Below, piece after piece: positions 36,320 through 45,466 of a stretch of DNA of 55,891 bases (its first letter is position 1; every line of letters begins with the position of its first letter). Under the pieces are notes generated by a model. The model was not told the DNA's origin. It did not search any database and saw only the letters and a program-made list of their open reading frames with translations. Origin of the DNA: Planctomycetota bacterium (GTDB lineage: Bacteria; Planctomycetota; Planctomycetia; JALXBF01); NCBI GenBank assembly GCA_026991575.1, contig JALXBF010000104.1, forward strand, positions 1 through 55,891. Direction: 5' to 3'. Position numbers and translations under genes: made by a program.

Positions 36320-37045
36320 TGTGATTCGATCTCGTACCGGATCCCCGCGGGCTGCCAGTGGAAAGCCATTCCAGCCACCGACGAGCTGGCTAACGGGAGC
36401 ACGGCACCCGAGTGGTTCAAGAGATGGGCGGAGGCTGAGGTGTTCGCGTTGTTGCACCTCGTGGCGGTGGGGTTGTGCGTGGAGGGCGGCCGGGCGCCGC
36501 TGCATCGGCAAGGGATCGACAGCACCGTGGGCCGGCATTCTGTGGGAACTCCTGTACGCCATCAAGCCGCAGGCTTCGGCGAGGGTTCGACTGCCTCCCC
36601 TGGTGCGGAGGCCGTTGGGATGCGAGGGCTGCGGCCCATGGTGGACCGAGCCAAGGAGGGGATGAAGGTTTCGTCGGTGGTGGTGGTGATGGATGAGGCG
36701 GCTGTACCGCTGGCGGGCCATGTTGCTGGGGCGAACATCGGGAACTCTTAGCTGCTCGGCGCGACGTCGGCGGAGTTGGCTGGTCCAGTGTTGGGCGCGT
36801 TGGCCCAGGGCAAGAAACGACCTGAGATGGTCGCAGACAAGGCCTATGACTACGGCCAGGCACGTGAGCAAGCAGCCGTCTACGGCTTCATGCTGCGCTT
36901 CGCCAAGCGGCGTGACTGCCCCAAGCGGCCGCCGAAGAAGGTGCGTCGAGTGGGGTCCAACACGGAACGTGCTTTGGCCTGGCTGAAGTTGTTCCTGGGC
37001 GTACGCCCATGCTCGGCCGGTAAGCGGTGCACCGATCTAGCTTAG
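36320..37045 (+). pseudogene. IS5-type DDE transposase, broken by an in-frame stop
   Basis: One frame reads SYRIPAGCQWKAIPATDEL, PEWFKRWAEAEVF, RQGIDSTVGRHSVG, VDRAKEGMKVSSVVVVMDEA, then a TAG at 36749-36751, and continues VADKAYDYGQAREQA and VGSNTERALAWLKLFLG. This is the order of blocks in IS5-family transposases: GCQWRxxP, IDS, the vD block, ADKAYD, and ERTxAWL. The N-terminus is eroded and the spacing between IDST and VDRAK is filled with unrelated sequence. No terminal inverted repeats were identified. It lies between the mfnB-like pseudogene and the PEP-CTERM genes. Confidence 0.7.
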
Positions 37046-37342
37046 ATGGCCTCGCCAAGAAGCTCGTCCGTGCGATCGGCCCTTGTTGGGGTAGTGCGCA
37101 TCTGCCTGTTTGCTACTTGCGTTTGCGCCTTCAGCTCAACCCTATCGGGCGCCAGTCCTCTAGCCTTCTGGGAGCCGTCTCTACTTTGAGGACCAGCCTC
37201 CGGACCCGGCGACTGAATGCGCTGGCCTAGACCGCCCTTCGCCACCGTCCAGTGACCTGAAGACGCGCTTTCCCCCAGTCGGCACAAAGAATGCCCGGAC
37301 AGTTTCTAAACCCGGCGCGTGACACTGGCGTGTTCCGCGAAC

Positions 37343-37373
37343 AAAAAGAGGCCGTCCCAGATGGGACAGCCTC
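37343..37373 (-). terminator. intrinsic terminator of PEP-CTERM gene 1
   Basis: On the minus strand GAGGCTGTCCCA, a 2-nt loop and TGGGACGGCCTC form a 12-bp stem with one G-T pair. It is followed by TTTTT (37347-37343). It lies about 34 nt after the stop codon of the gene ending at 37407. Confidence 0.85.
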
Positions 37374-37406
37374 GGAAGCATTAGGCGTTCGATCGGGCTA
37401 AAGCGG

Positions 37407-38255
37407 TTAGCTGACCCGGCGACGCCTCAGGTACGTAGCGCCGGCCGCACCGATCAGCCCCCAGAGTGCGAAGGTGGCCGGTTCCGGCGCGGCGTTGATC
37501 CGGAAATTCGACAGGTCACTGAAGTCGTATCCGTTGGCACCTGGCGCGAAGATCGTGCCTTCGAGCGAGACTTCTACCGAGTGGGTCACGCCGCCCAGGT
37601 CAGTCACAGTTACCGGAATGTAGATAACGCTGGGGCTGTTGCCGTAGGAACCGGACGCGTCCATCACGGTGAAGCCGCCTCGCTCGTTGTTGGCGCCGAC
37701 GCCGAGATCAGCCTCGAAGAAGTCCTCCGGCCCAACCAAACCAAGTGTAGCCTCATACTGATAGCCCACATTGAACGCATTGCCGGCAGCGAAGACGTTC
37801 GGGTCAATTACAGGCGACACCGGGTTGGGTCCGGAGATCACTACTGCGATCTCGTCTTGCCCAAGGGTACCCGTCCGGCCATTCTTCGGGTGGAGAGCCG
37901 GAGGCAAGAGGTCTAGCAGATCGTGGCTGTCGGTGTCGTTGTAATCTAGCGTGTACCGGGTGCCGCTTTGGGAAACGATCTTGGCCGAGAAGACGATGAC
38001 AATGCGATTGGGCTGCAGCCCGTACCCGTTCGGGTCTGGGTTCACGCCGGAGATAGCCACCCAGCCGTAAATGACGTCGCCGACCGTCACGCTGCCGCTG
38101 GAGTCCAGGTCGTCTAGCAGAGCTCTACTAGTATCGGTCAGTTCGTCTTCGACACCGTCTGCGACCACATAGGTGTCGACCATGCCGGCCTGAGCAGGCG
38201 ACACCAACCACGCAATGAACGCGAATGAGACGGCAGAACACAGTAGTTTCCGCAT
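37407..38255 (-). CDS. PEP-CTERM sorting-domain protein 1
   Basis: A 282-residue exported protein. It has a signal peptide (1-23), then a short calcium-loop-like segment, LDDLDSSGSVTVGDV (about 47-61), of the dockerin/EF-hand type (DxDxSGxVxxxD), then a beta-rich body. The C-terminal sorting signal is PEPATFALWGLIGAAG followed by TYLRRRR (from about 257). PEP-CTERM tails are recognised and cleaved by exosortase at the membrane, usually in organisms that make exopolysaccharide. GGAGG precedes the ATG and a strong terminator follows. A close paralogue lies upstream at 39724-40569. The body family is not recognised. Confidence 0.85.
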   Translation of the reverse strand: MRKLLCSAVSFAFIAWLVSPAQAGMVDTYVVADGVEDELTDTSRALLDDLDSSGSVTVGDVIYGWVAISGVNPDPNGYGLQPNRIVIVFSAKIVSQSGTRYTLDYNDTDSHDLLDLLPPALHPKNGRTGTLGQDEIAVVISGPNPVSPVIDPNVFAAGNAFNVGYQYEATLGLVGPEDFFEADLGVGANNERGGFTVMDASGSYGNSPSVIYIPVTVTDLGGVTHSVEVSLEGTIFAPGANGYDFSDLSNFRINAAPEPATFALWGLIGAAGATYLRRRRVS

Positions 38256-38343
38256 AGGAAGTCACCTCCACTTCGTTGCTAGATCGCACCAAAAAACGCC
38301 GTGACGAACACTGGGAATGGCCCACTAGTCACGCGGAAGCGAC

Positions 38344-38706
38344 CTAGCACCGCGGCGGAGGTGTGGGTGGACGCTGAGCGCACGGGAACACAGGAAGATT
38401 GCCGGTAGACAGGAAGCGGAACGCTGTGCGCGTCTCGGTCCCGTTTGAGCGGAGGAGGGTTGCGTCGGTCGGGACGGCAACGTTCCCTGAACACGACAGG
38501 CGTGGAACCGGTTGGCTCGAGACAACGGGATGTTGGCCAGATGTGTCCGGTAGGGAGAGGGACACGGGGCGTGAATCTACCACGCCCTGGGCCGTCCCAT
38601 CGGGCTGTCCCAGGGACCGAGTAGCCAAAACCCCACCCGCCGCACGATCAGCAATCGCGACCGCGGCGAGAATCGCCCAGCTTGTGAGCAACCAGGTTCT
38701 TGTCAT
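38344..38706 (-). CDS. possible small exported protein upstream of PEP-CTERM gene 1
   Basis: About 120 residues beginning MTRTWLLTSWAILAAVAIA, a good signal peptide, followed by a Ser/Thr/Pro-rich part (SLPDTSGQHPVVSSQPVP, AVPTDATLLRSNGTE) with two cysteines. AGGG lies 9 nt before the ATG at 38706. It ends about 90 bp before the PEP-CTERM gene on the same strand and could share its transcript. No family is recognised and the frame could be fortuitous. Confidence 0.35.
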   Translation of the reverse strand: MTRTWLLTSWAILAAVAIADRAAGGVLATRSLGQPDGTAQGVVDSRPVSLSLPDTSGQHPVVSSQPVPRLSCSGNVAVPTDATLLRSNGTETRTAFRFLSTGNLPVFPCAQRPPTPPPRC

Positions 38707-38709
38707 CAC

Positions 38710-39723
38710 CTCGTGCCCTGCGCATCTTCAGATTAGCCGGCTGTCCTCCGCCTGTCAACCCCTCTCTCGAAGCCCGCCGGTCTGCAGGGTGGGGCGGCCT
38801 GGCCGGAGGCGGGATCCAGCGGAGGGGTCGCAGCCGGCACGGTTTGGGGACGGCGTAGTGGGGGCGGCTGCAAACTTCCGGCGCCGCACACAAGCATCTG
38901 TACCTGGAGACGCCGTCGGCACACGGCCCGCGCTGTGTCCGGCCGTAAGGGAGCCGACGGGGCAAGAGCGCTGGCCCTTTGTGGCGGCCCGGCGCATCCC
39001 TCGGCGGGTTCACGTCGTCCCCAGGAGCTGCTCGTGGCCGCAGTCGCACGCGTAGCCTGCCTCGCGACAAGCTTCGCCGGGGGAAAGATGCTCGCCGAGC
39101 GTGTACACGAGGGCTTCTCAGAGGGGCCGTCCGCGTGAGCAGCCTGCGTCACCGGGCCCAGCAACCCGGGCGGGTTTCCCGCTGCGAGCCGGGTGATCCG
39201 TTCAACGCAATGCCGTGCAGACGCCGTAATCGTCTGAACGTCAGCCAGTTCCGAACCGAGAGCCTAGAACAGGGCCAGGCGTGACAAACCCTGACGTACC
39301 GGCTCCGCAGCCAACGGTGCGGACGGTGGCATTCCCACCACTGCGTTGTGCTACGGCTACCGCTTTGGGCCTGACGCATGAGCCCGGTTCCATGGGCCCA
39401 GAGCCTGAGCTTCGGAGGCAAACGCTTGCGTTTCCCCATGTGCCTGAGACCTACGTTGTTGTCGGGCACAGGCACGCCCGGCTCAGGCCCAAATGACCAA
39501 TCAGCCAACGCCTGTTGCCACGCATACGGTCGGCTGCGGCTCCGACCGGTGCTACGTGGCGCCGCACGCTGTTTGACGAGCCAATGATCTACTGGGATCT
39601 ACTGGCGAGCTGGGGGGTGGGCCGTTCAGTCACAGGTGGCGCTGTTGTCCGCCGGCGCAACAGGCAGCGGGACCAGCGATGCGCTGGCCCCGCGTGCCCT
39701 TGCAATCCCTGCTTTGGAGGCAC
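38710..39723. other. gene-free region between the two PEP-CTERM genes
   Basis: About 1 kb with only unconvincing open frames. One exact copy of TCCGACCGGT is at 39541-39550. An inverted repeat, GGGACCAGCG/CGCTGGCCCC, lies near 39670-39692, just downstream of PEP-CTERM gene 2. It could slow transcription but has no T-run. Confidence 0.4.
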
Positions 39724-40569
39724 TCAGCTTCTACGTCGTCGGACGTAACCGGCAACACCAGCGCCCACCAAGCACCACAGCGCTAGCGAGCTTGGTTCGG
39801 GCGCAGCATTAATGGTGAACGTGGTCAAGTCACTGAAGTCATAGCCATTCGCGCCAGGGCTAAAAATCGTACCAAGCATGCTGACCTCGACGGAATGGGT
39901 TACGCCACCGAAATCCGTGATGCTAACAGGAATGTATATCACCCCTGGGCTGTTGCCGTACGAGCCCGACGCATCCATGACCGTAAAGCCACCTCTCTCG
40001 TTATTGGCGAAGGCGCCCAGGTCGACCTGGAAGAAGTCGTCTGGTTGCACAAGCCCCAGCGTCGCCTCATACTGGTAACCGCTCGAGAACCCGTTGCCGG
40101 CAGCGAACGTAGCGGGATCGACCACCGGCGAGACGGGGTTCGGCCCGGAGATCACTACAGCGATCTCATCTTGGCCGAGAGTACCAGTTCGCCCGTTCTG
40201 GGGATGAAGTGAAGGCGGAAGCAGATCAGTCAGGTCATGGCTGCCAGTGTCATTGTAGCCAAGCGTTGCAATCGTTCCTGAAATGGAAACGACCTTAGCT
40301 GAGAAGACAACTACAATGCGGTTGGCCTGCAGACCGTACCCGTTCGGGTCCGGGTTGACGCCAGAGATAGCAGCCCAACCGTAAACAACGTCGCCGACAC
40401 TGACACCGCCGCTGGCGTCTAGGTCGTCCAGGAGGGCGCGGCTCGTGTCGAGGAGCTGATCTTCAACGCCGTCTGCAACGACATACGTGTCCACCATGCC
40501 GGCCTTCGATGCGGTTGCGGCCCAGCCGAGAACCATGAGGATACCAGTTGCTAGGAAGAATCGTCGCAT
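39724..40569 (-). CDS. PEP-CTERM sorting-domain protein 2 (paralogue of protein 1)
   Basis: A 281-residue exported protein colinear with the one at 37407. Long blocks are identical or nearly so: AGMVDTYVVADGVED, DPNGYGL, TGTLGQDEIAVVISGPNPVS, NNERGGFTVMDASGSYGNS and GANGYDFSDL. The calcium-loop-like segment is DDLDASGGVSVGDV. The tail is PEPSSLALWCLVGAGVAG followed by YVRRRR. The ATG at 40569 is chosen because the signal peptide (RRFFLATGILMVLGW) starts there; the frame is open to 40644. Divergence is higher at the signal peptide and tail than in the body, which suggests an old tandem duplication followed by constraint on the body (inference). Confidence 0.85.
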   Translation of the reverse strand: MRRFFLATGILMVLGWAATASKAGMVDTYVVADGVEDQLLDTSRALLDDLDASGGVSVGDVVYGWAAISGVNPDPNGYGLQANRIVVVFSAKVVSISGTIATLGYNDTGSHDLTDLLPPSLHPQNGRTGTLGQDEIAVVISGPNPVSPVVDPATFAAGNGFSSGYQYEATLGLVQPDDFFQVDLGAFANNERGGFTVMDASGSYGNSPGVIYIPVSITDFGGVTHSVEVSMLGTIFSPGANGYDFSDLTTFTINAAPEPSSLALWCLVGAGVAGYVRRRRS

Positions 40570-42276
40570 CGGAAAACCCTCGCTTACCAAGTTACCAAGT
40601 GTCGTGAGACCAGGTGCCAGCAAGCGCTGGTCCGAACGTGCCACTGCTCGAACACAACTCGTGGGAGATGTCGGTCACGCGGCAGGTATTCGTCAGGGTG
40701 GGGGGCTGGGCGGAGCAGATCCAACTCGCTTGCGCGTTACTTGTGTGGGGGACAAGGCACGTGAGTTGGAGTCGCTTGCGATCGCGTCCGCAGGGTCTAC
40801 TAGAACCTCCGTGTTGTGCGCCCGTGCGTGATCATGCCGAACAGTCGGGATGAGGAGATCTGAGCAGAGTGTCTTGTCGGCATCGACGGGTAGGGGAACC
40901 AGGCAAACAAGGGACGATGTCTGGAAACCGACGGCGTGGATGGGAGCTGGAGCGCGTAAGTAAACGCTGGGAGAAATGTTGGGGCTGACGATGCCGGCAA
41001 CCGCCCAGTCGCTTGTTCGGCTCAGGAGGAGCACCACTGCAACACGCCATGCCAGGCCAGGGCTCAGCAACCTCAGCGTGGCAGGACCTGCTTCTTGTGG
41101 CTTACGCAAAGGGCGCATGGGTCACCGGGCGTCTATAGGCGATCAGTTCAAAGCGGTGCCGGCAACACTTCCGACACGCTCCTTTCGATACTTGCACCGT
41201 CACTGTCACAGATGGCCATGGGGTACTGTTGTGACCGGGAGCCGTGAGCTGCATGCAGCTGGAGGGAATGGCTTTGCGGATTTTGGCGGTCGCGCGGCTA
41301 TGGAGTGTGGTTTCCAACGCTCATGCCCGGGGAGTTGCTCGGCTGCCCGGTGAGTGCTGCACCGCGCCCGCTGGGGCGGCACGGGCGGTTGACGTTGATG
41401 CCGCAGGCAGAACCACGGAGGAGCGGGTCGGGATTGGGGGGCACCGGTTTGGCGATGACGGTGCATGTTCTGCGTGACGGAGGCGAATCGGGCATACCTG
41501 CCCGAACCAGGCAGCCAGATACGGATCGGAGGCCGGTGGAACAGGCACTACCGTGGGGCATTCTGAGTCGCAGTGTTTCGTGCCGCTTTGGACAAGCTGT
41601 CAGAGTCGGAGCAGCAGGTTCCTTCTGTCGGCCCAAGCGCGTTACTCGGCGCAGCATGCCGGCTACCGTGGAGGCCTCGCGGAGCGAGGGACCCGGGAAG
41701 GTGAAGGGCATTGAGTCGGAGGAGGCTGTGCGGTGGAACTGGAACCTGTCGTGATTTCTCGACCGGTTGGGCGGGGGTGGTCCGTGGATGCGTTGGTGGC
41801 AGGTTTGGGGAGGGATAAAGGTGAGCTGACTGGCGAGGTGCTCCGGGTCCGTGCACGATCGGGCCATGGGCACGGCGCAATCGAGCTTGCAGCACGCCAG
41901 CACGGTGCCCCCGGGAGATTAGCGAGGTGGTACCGCTTTGCGGACCGAGAGGGAGCATTGGGCGCCATCTTCGGCGTCACGGAACGCCAGCGGTCTGCCC
42001 TCGTGAGCAAACCAGCGGCTCGCGCAAGGGGGTTGCCACGCGGATGGGGTGGCAGATTCACCCGGCGGCGGCGCGCGGTGGTGACCTGCGGGGGCACTGC
42101 CGTGGGCCCGGCGGCGCGGCCCCGTGCACCCGCCCGCGCGGGGGGTTGGGAATCCATCTGCGATAGCGAGAACGGAACGATTCCCACCCGGGACCCAGCC
42201 GAGGAGAATTGCCTGGCGGTCTCGCCGAGTTGCCTTGATGGGCGGGCAGGGGGCTAGGCACTGACCAAGTCCGGCT

Positions 42277-42423
42277 GGGGGCATGGGCTTTATGCCCCCT
42301 TCCCGGAGAGCTGACGGGTCGCCCCGGCCGCAGTTAAAGGAAGTCCCAGCCCGACCGAGCCGCGGGCGGGTCGACCCCGCCCGCGGCTCGGGTACTGCGA
42401 CTCCCTCGGGCCGGCGGCGTGCA
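42277..42423. repeat. 64-bp hairpin element, copy B, with flanking hairpin
   Basis: Positions 42360-42423 align with 33235-33298. Here the hairpin is longer, a perfect 16-bp stem (42355-42370 with 42376-42391) around the loop TCGAC. Just upstream GGGGGCAT/ATGCCCCC forms an 8-bp stem (42277-42299). Zone A has a comparable stem (GGCAGGGG...CCCCCGCTGCC, about 33147-33173) at a similar distance, and both are preceded by TTGATGG. Confidence 0.6.
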
Positions 42424-43059
42424 GATCTCCGCTCCAGGTATCCACTGTATCCCGATGTATTCCGACCGGTGAGCGACGCTGGTGCTACTGGACTGCTACC
42501 GGCGGCACCGAGGGGCCGTCGCGGTCGGATCGGGGCGGAGCACCGGGCTGCTGTCCTGGGGGCCAACGACGTGCGTCGGCCCCGGTGGCGGCAAGCACCC
42601 TCGGCCGATACACGGGGTAGCATCGTGATCGCCACGGAGTTGAGGCAGGTGTCACTATTGGCAACAGAGGCGCCGCGAGAAGGAACAGTTCTCAGCAGCG
42701 ATTCGCCAAGCTGTGTTTCCAAAGACCGCGTAGACCGGCAGCCAAACCGTGGGATCCAGCCGTCTTGCGGCGGGACAACGATTTGGCACGCTAGTTGCAA
42801 AGCCCAGGACGTCTGACAAGGTGCTGGGCTGGCTCTCAGGGAGACGGCCCAGCCCGGCCGGGAGCTTGGCTGGTCGTTGTCACGGAAGGGACATGGCGGA
42901 CACTACCGCTCGTGAACATCACGTTCGCACGGAAGAGGGCTTGAAACCAGTCGCACCGGCTGGTAAACTGGCTGCTTGCGGAGATCTGGGTGAAACGGGC
43001 TAACGGGGTGGTGTCCTGCTGTTCTTCGGTCTGTCACGGATGGGGGATTGATACAGACT

Positions 43060-43665
43060 CCGCGCTGGAGGAAAGCGCGCCACCGGACCGCAACCGCGGC
43101 AAGCGCCACACTCGGAACGCGTGAAGGAGTGCCGCTTGCAGCGGTCGGGTCGCGGGTGCGTGGTGACGACGAATTGGGAGGTTTGGAGTAGAAGCAAAGA
43201 TGTGGTAGCCTAGAGAAACTGACTGATCCCGTAGGGTAGCGCTGTCCGGTTGACGCCGTAGGCCCTCGACACCGGGCAGCGGCCGGGGCCTTCCCTCTTC
43301 AGGGAAATGACAACGGAGCCAAAGGGGGATGTCGGGCGGGTTGGACGACAGCCTGCCACCACACGTTCGGAGAACTCGATCGAAAAACACCCCGAACCAG
43401 GTATGCCCCACATTGTGTTCGTGCGAGCGTGGGGTCCGACGCCAGAGGACGTCGTGTAAACCTGTCAACCACGGATGCGCGGGATGACGCTCGCGGCCTG
43501 ATGGCCGCTTGAGCGCCCCGTGATCGGCACAGGACGCGGGGCTCCGAGTGTATTCGAACGCCCCGCAGTCCGTGTGCCAACAAGCGGCACGGGCGGAACG
43601 GTCCGGTGAAGGAATCACCGCGTGAGGCGTTCGACCGTTCGGCCTGCTCGGGCTTCGCCCTAGCA
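43060..43665 (+). ncRNA. candidate structured RNA (cluster of long hairpins)
   Basis: Consecutive strong stems lie here. CGCGC/GCGCG is at 43061-43079. A 16-bp interrupted hairpin at 43094-43144 has CCGC, GCAAGCG and CACTC pairing with GAGTG, CGCTTGC and GCGG. TTCCCT/AGGGAA is at 43291-43306 and CGACG/CGTCG at 43437-43454. CGCTC plus GCGGCC pair with GGCCGC plus GAGCG around the loop TGAT (43488-43515). A 17-bp hairpin with two single-base bulges is at 43526-43578. GAACGGTC/GACCGTTC encloses CGGTGA/TCACCG (43596-43640). Minus-strand transcription would form equivalent stems, so the strand is a guess. I do not recognise a known RNA family. Confidence 0.35.
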
Positions 43666-44285
43666 CCTTGCGGTGGCTTACTGCGCTGCCGGCCAGCGCC
43701 ACCGACGAGGGTTTGGTCTGCAGTGCACTGGCGAGCCAGGTAACCGTTACTCGCGCCACATCAAGCAACACGATAGGTGCACGTTCGGCAACCAAACTGC
43801 GTCTGAGCGCCGGTAGCTCTGGCCCGGCTCGACGGAGATCGATTGCGTTTGGCCGATCGCCGCTGATCGACAGGCCAAGGCAGGCTCAGCAGACGGAGCT
43901 TCATTGCCAAAACGGAACGGACTGACGAAACGGTTAACCCCTCCTGCACATTTCAGCACACCCGGCGTAACGTCCCGCTGCTGTCATCAGCGTCGTATGC
44001 CGATGAGCCAGGCCCGAAACATGTTCCCTCCCTGTCTCCGCTTGCGGTACGCTGCGTGGGCAGGGCCGACAAACAATCCCCCTGTAGCCGCGGTGCTATT
44101 GAACCAACCCTTCGGATAGGGAGGCACAAACCCCCCCAATCGCCCATCCAAGCATGCCTGTGGACCCACCCCGTCGGACCTCCGAGCTCTATCGCTCATT
44201 CTTCCAGTGCTTGCATGCCCAAGACGCCGGCACAGGTAGCTAGCGACGTGTCGGGCCGCGCAAGAAGCGAACTGAACGGACCGGT

Positions 44286-45440
44286 GTGTTAGAGCGACGC
44301 ATACGCATCGCGCTGGTGACTTACTCCTTTGATTGCGGCGGCATCGAACGGTCGATCGCTTACCTGGCCAGCTACCTGCCCATCGAGCGGTTTGAACCCA
44401 TTATCGTGAGCCTCACGAGCAACGGCCCGGCTGCCCGCTGGCTTACGCGAGCGGTCCCCGTGCTGGAGCTCCACAAACCGCCGCGGAACGATGCCAGAAT
44501 TGTGGCCAGGCTGTCGCGCGTGCTTGCTCAGCACCGAGCCCACATCGTGCATTCCCACAATTGGGGCACGTTGGTTGAGACCGCGGTGGCTCGGCGCCTC
44601 TCCGGCACGCCCGTGCACGTGCACTCCGAACGTGGCACGGTCTTGGGCACGCTCGATCGATCGAGCTACCGTGCTCGGGCGCGCGCGATCGCGATGCGTG
44701 CCGTCTTGGCTCAGGTCGACGCTGTCGTCTCCAACGCGGCAGCGACAGCTGCCCGTGTTCATCGTGCCTGTGGATACCCGATACGCAAGATCCACATCAT
44801 CCCGAACGGGCTTCCCTGCCCGCTTGCGGCATCGAATGGCACGCGAGAACAGCTGCGCCGGCGTGTCCGCCAGCAGCTCCGGATCGCGCCAGACACGTTC
44901 GTGGTGGGGACCGTGGCCCGGCTGGATCCGGTGAAGCACCTCACCATGCTGATCGAAGCGGTCGCACGTGTTCGAGACCGCGAGCCGCGAGTCGAAGCCG
45001 TGATCGTCGGTGACGGACCCGAACGGGATCGGCTGGAACGAACCGCGCAGAACCTGGCTATTGCCGACCGGGTCCATTTCGTCGGTTACCAGGCCGACAC
45101 AGGACCATATTACGCTGCGATGGATGCGTACGCGAACACGAGCCTGAGCGAAGGCATGAGTCAGGCAATCGTCGAGGCGATGTCGGTGGGACTGCCGATC
45201 GTTGCAACCCCGGCTGGCGATACGCCACGGCTTATTGGCGGTTCACCGCCCTGCGGACTGCTTGTGCCACACGGTGATGTCGATCAGCTCGCGGACGCTC
45301 TGCGCCAGCTGGCGACCCGGCCGGAATGGCGCCGCCGACTTGGCGACGCGGCTGTCGCACGGTACCGCTCCGCTCACGACCTGCGGACGATGATCCAACG
45401 ATATGTCGAACTGTACGAACGGCTGGTGGCATCGAACTGA
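44286..45440 (+). CDS. glycosyltransferase family 4 (GT-B)
   Basis: A 384-residue transferase that adds a sugar during exopolysaccharide repeat-unit assembly on the cytoplasmic face. The N-terminal Rossmann half has SFDCGGIERSIAYLASYLP and VHSHNWGTLVETA. The C-terminal half has VGTVARLDPVKHLTMLIEA, VIVGDGPERDRLE, and the EX7E nucleotide-sugar motif in SEGMSQAIVEAMSVGLPIV. GDTPRLIGG and GLLVPHGDVDQLADAL follow. The frame begins with GTG at 44286; no strong ribosome site is seen. It opens the polysaccharide cluster and is 26 bp upstream of the nucleotide-sugar dehydrogenase. Confidence 0.85.
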   Translation: MLERRIRIALVTYSFDCGGIERSIAYLASYLPIERFEPIIVSLTSNGPAARWLTRAVPVLELHKPPRNDARIVARLSRVLAQHRAHIVHSHNWGTLVETAVARRLSGTPVHVHSERGTVLGTLDRSSYRARARAIAMRAVLAQVDAVVSNAAATAARVHRACGYPIRKIHIIPNGLPCPLAASNGTREQLRRRVRQQLRIAPDTFVVGTVARLDPVKHLTMLIEAVARVRDREPRVEAVIVGDGPERDRLERTAQNLAIADRVHFVGYQADTGPYYAAMDAYANTSLSEGMSQAIVEAMSVGLPIVATPAGDTPRLIGGSPPCGLLVPHGDVDQLADALRQLATRPEWRRRLGDAAVARYRSAHDLRTMIQRYVELYERLVASN

Positions 45441-45466
45441 GTCGCACCTCTGACGGGAACCGTTCG

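Larger units (their letters stand above)
40570..44285. other. 3.7-kb gene desert with remnants and structured repeats
   Basis: No intact gene is recognisable. It contains a minus-strand frame with a signal-like start (40693-41118: LAWRVAVVLLLSRTSDWAVA, then PLPVDADKTLCSD), a possible sigma-factor relic near 41564-41740, copy B of the 64-bp hairpin element, a copy of TCCGACCGGT at 42461-42470, and a dense run of long hairpins from about 43060 to 43665. Long open frames on both strands here look like by-products of high G+C. Confidence 0.5.

Noticed and set aside
42475-42530. tRNA-like translation signature (GSSPVAP) on the minus strand
   Set aside because: The DNA does not form a T arm or acceptor stem, so it is not a tRNA.
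41919-42816. Overlapping long open frames on both strands (293 aa minus, 177 aa plus)
   Set aside because: Both cross the 16-bp hairpin of copy B. Composition is Arg/Pro/Gly-heavy as expected for non-coding high-G+C DNA, and no motif is present.
43034-43795. 253-residue minus-strand open frame
   Set aside because: It coincides with the hairpin cluster, has no domain or signal peptide, and is better explained as a by-product of a structured, G+C-rich region.
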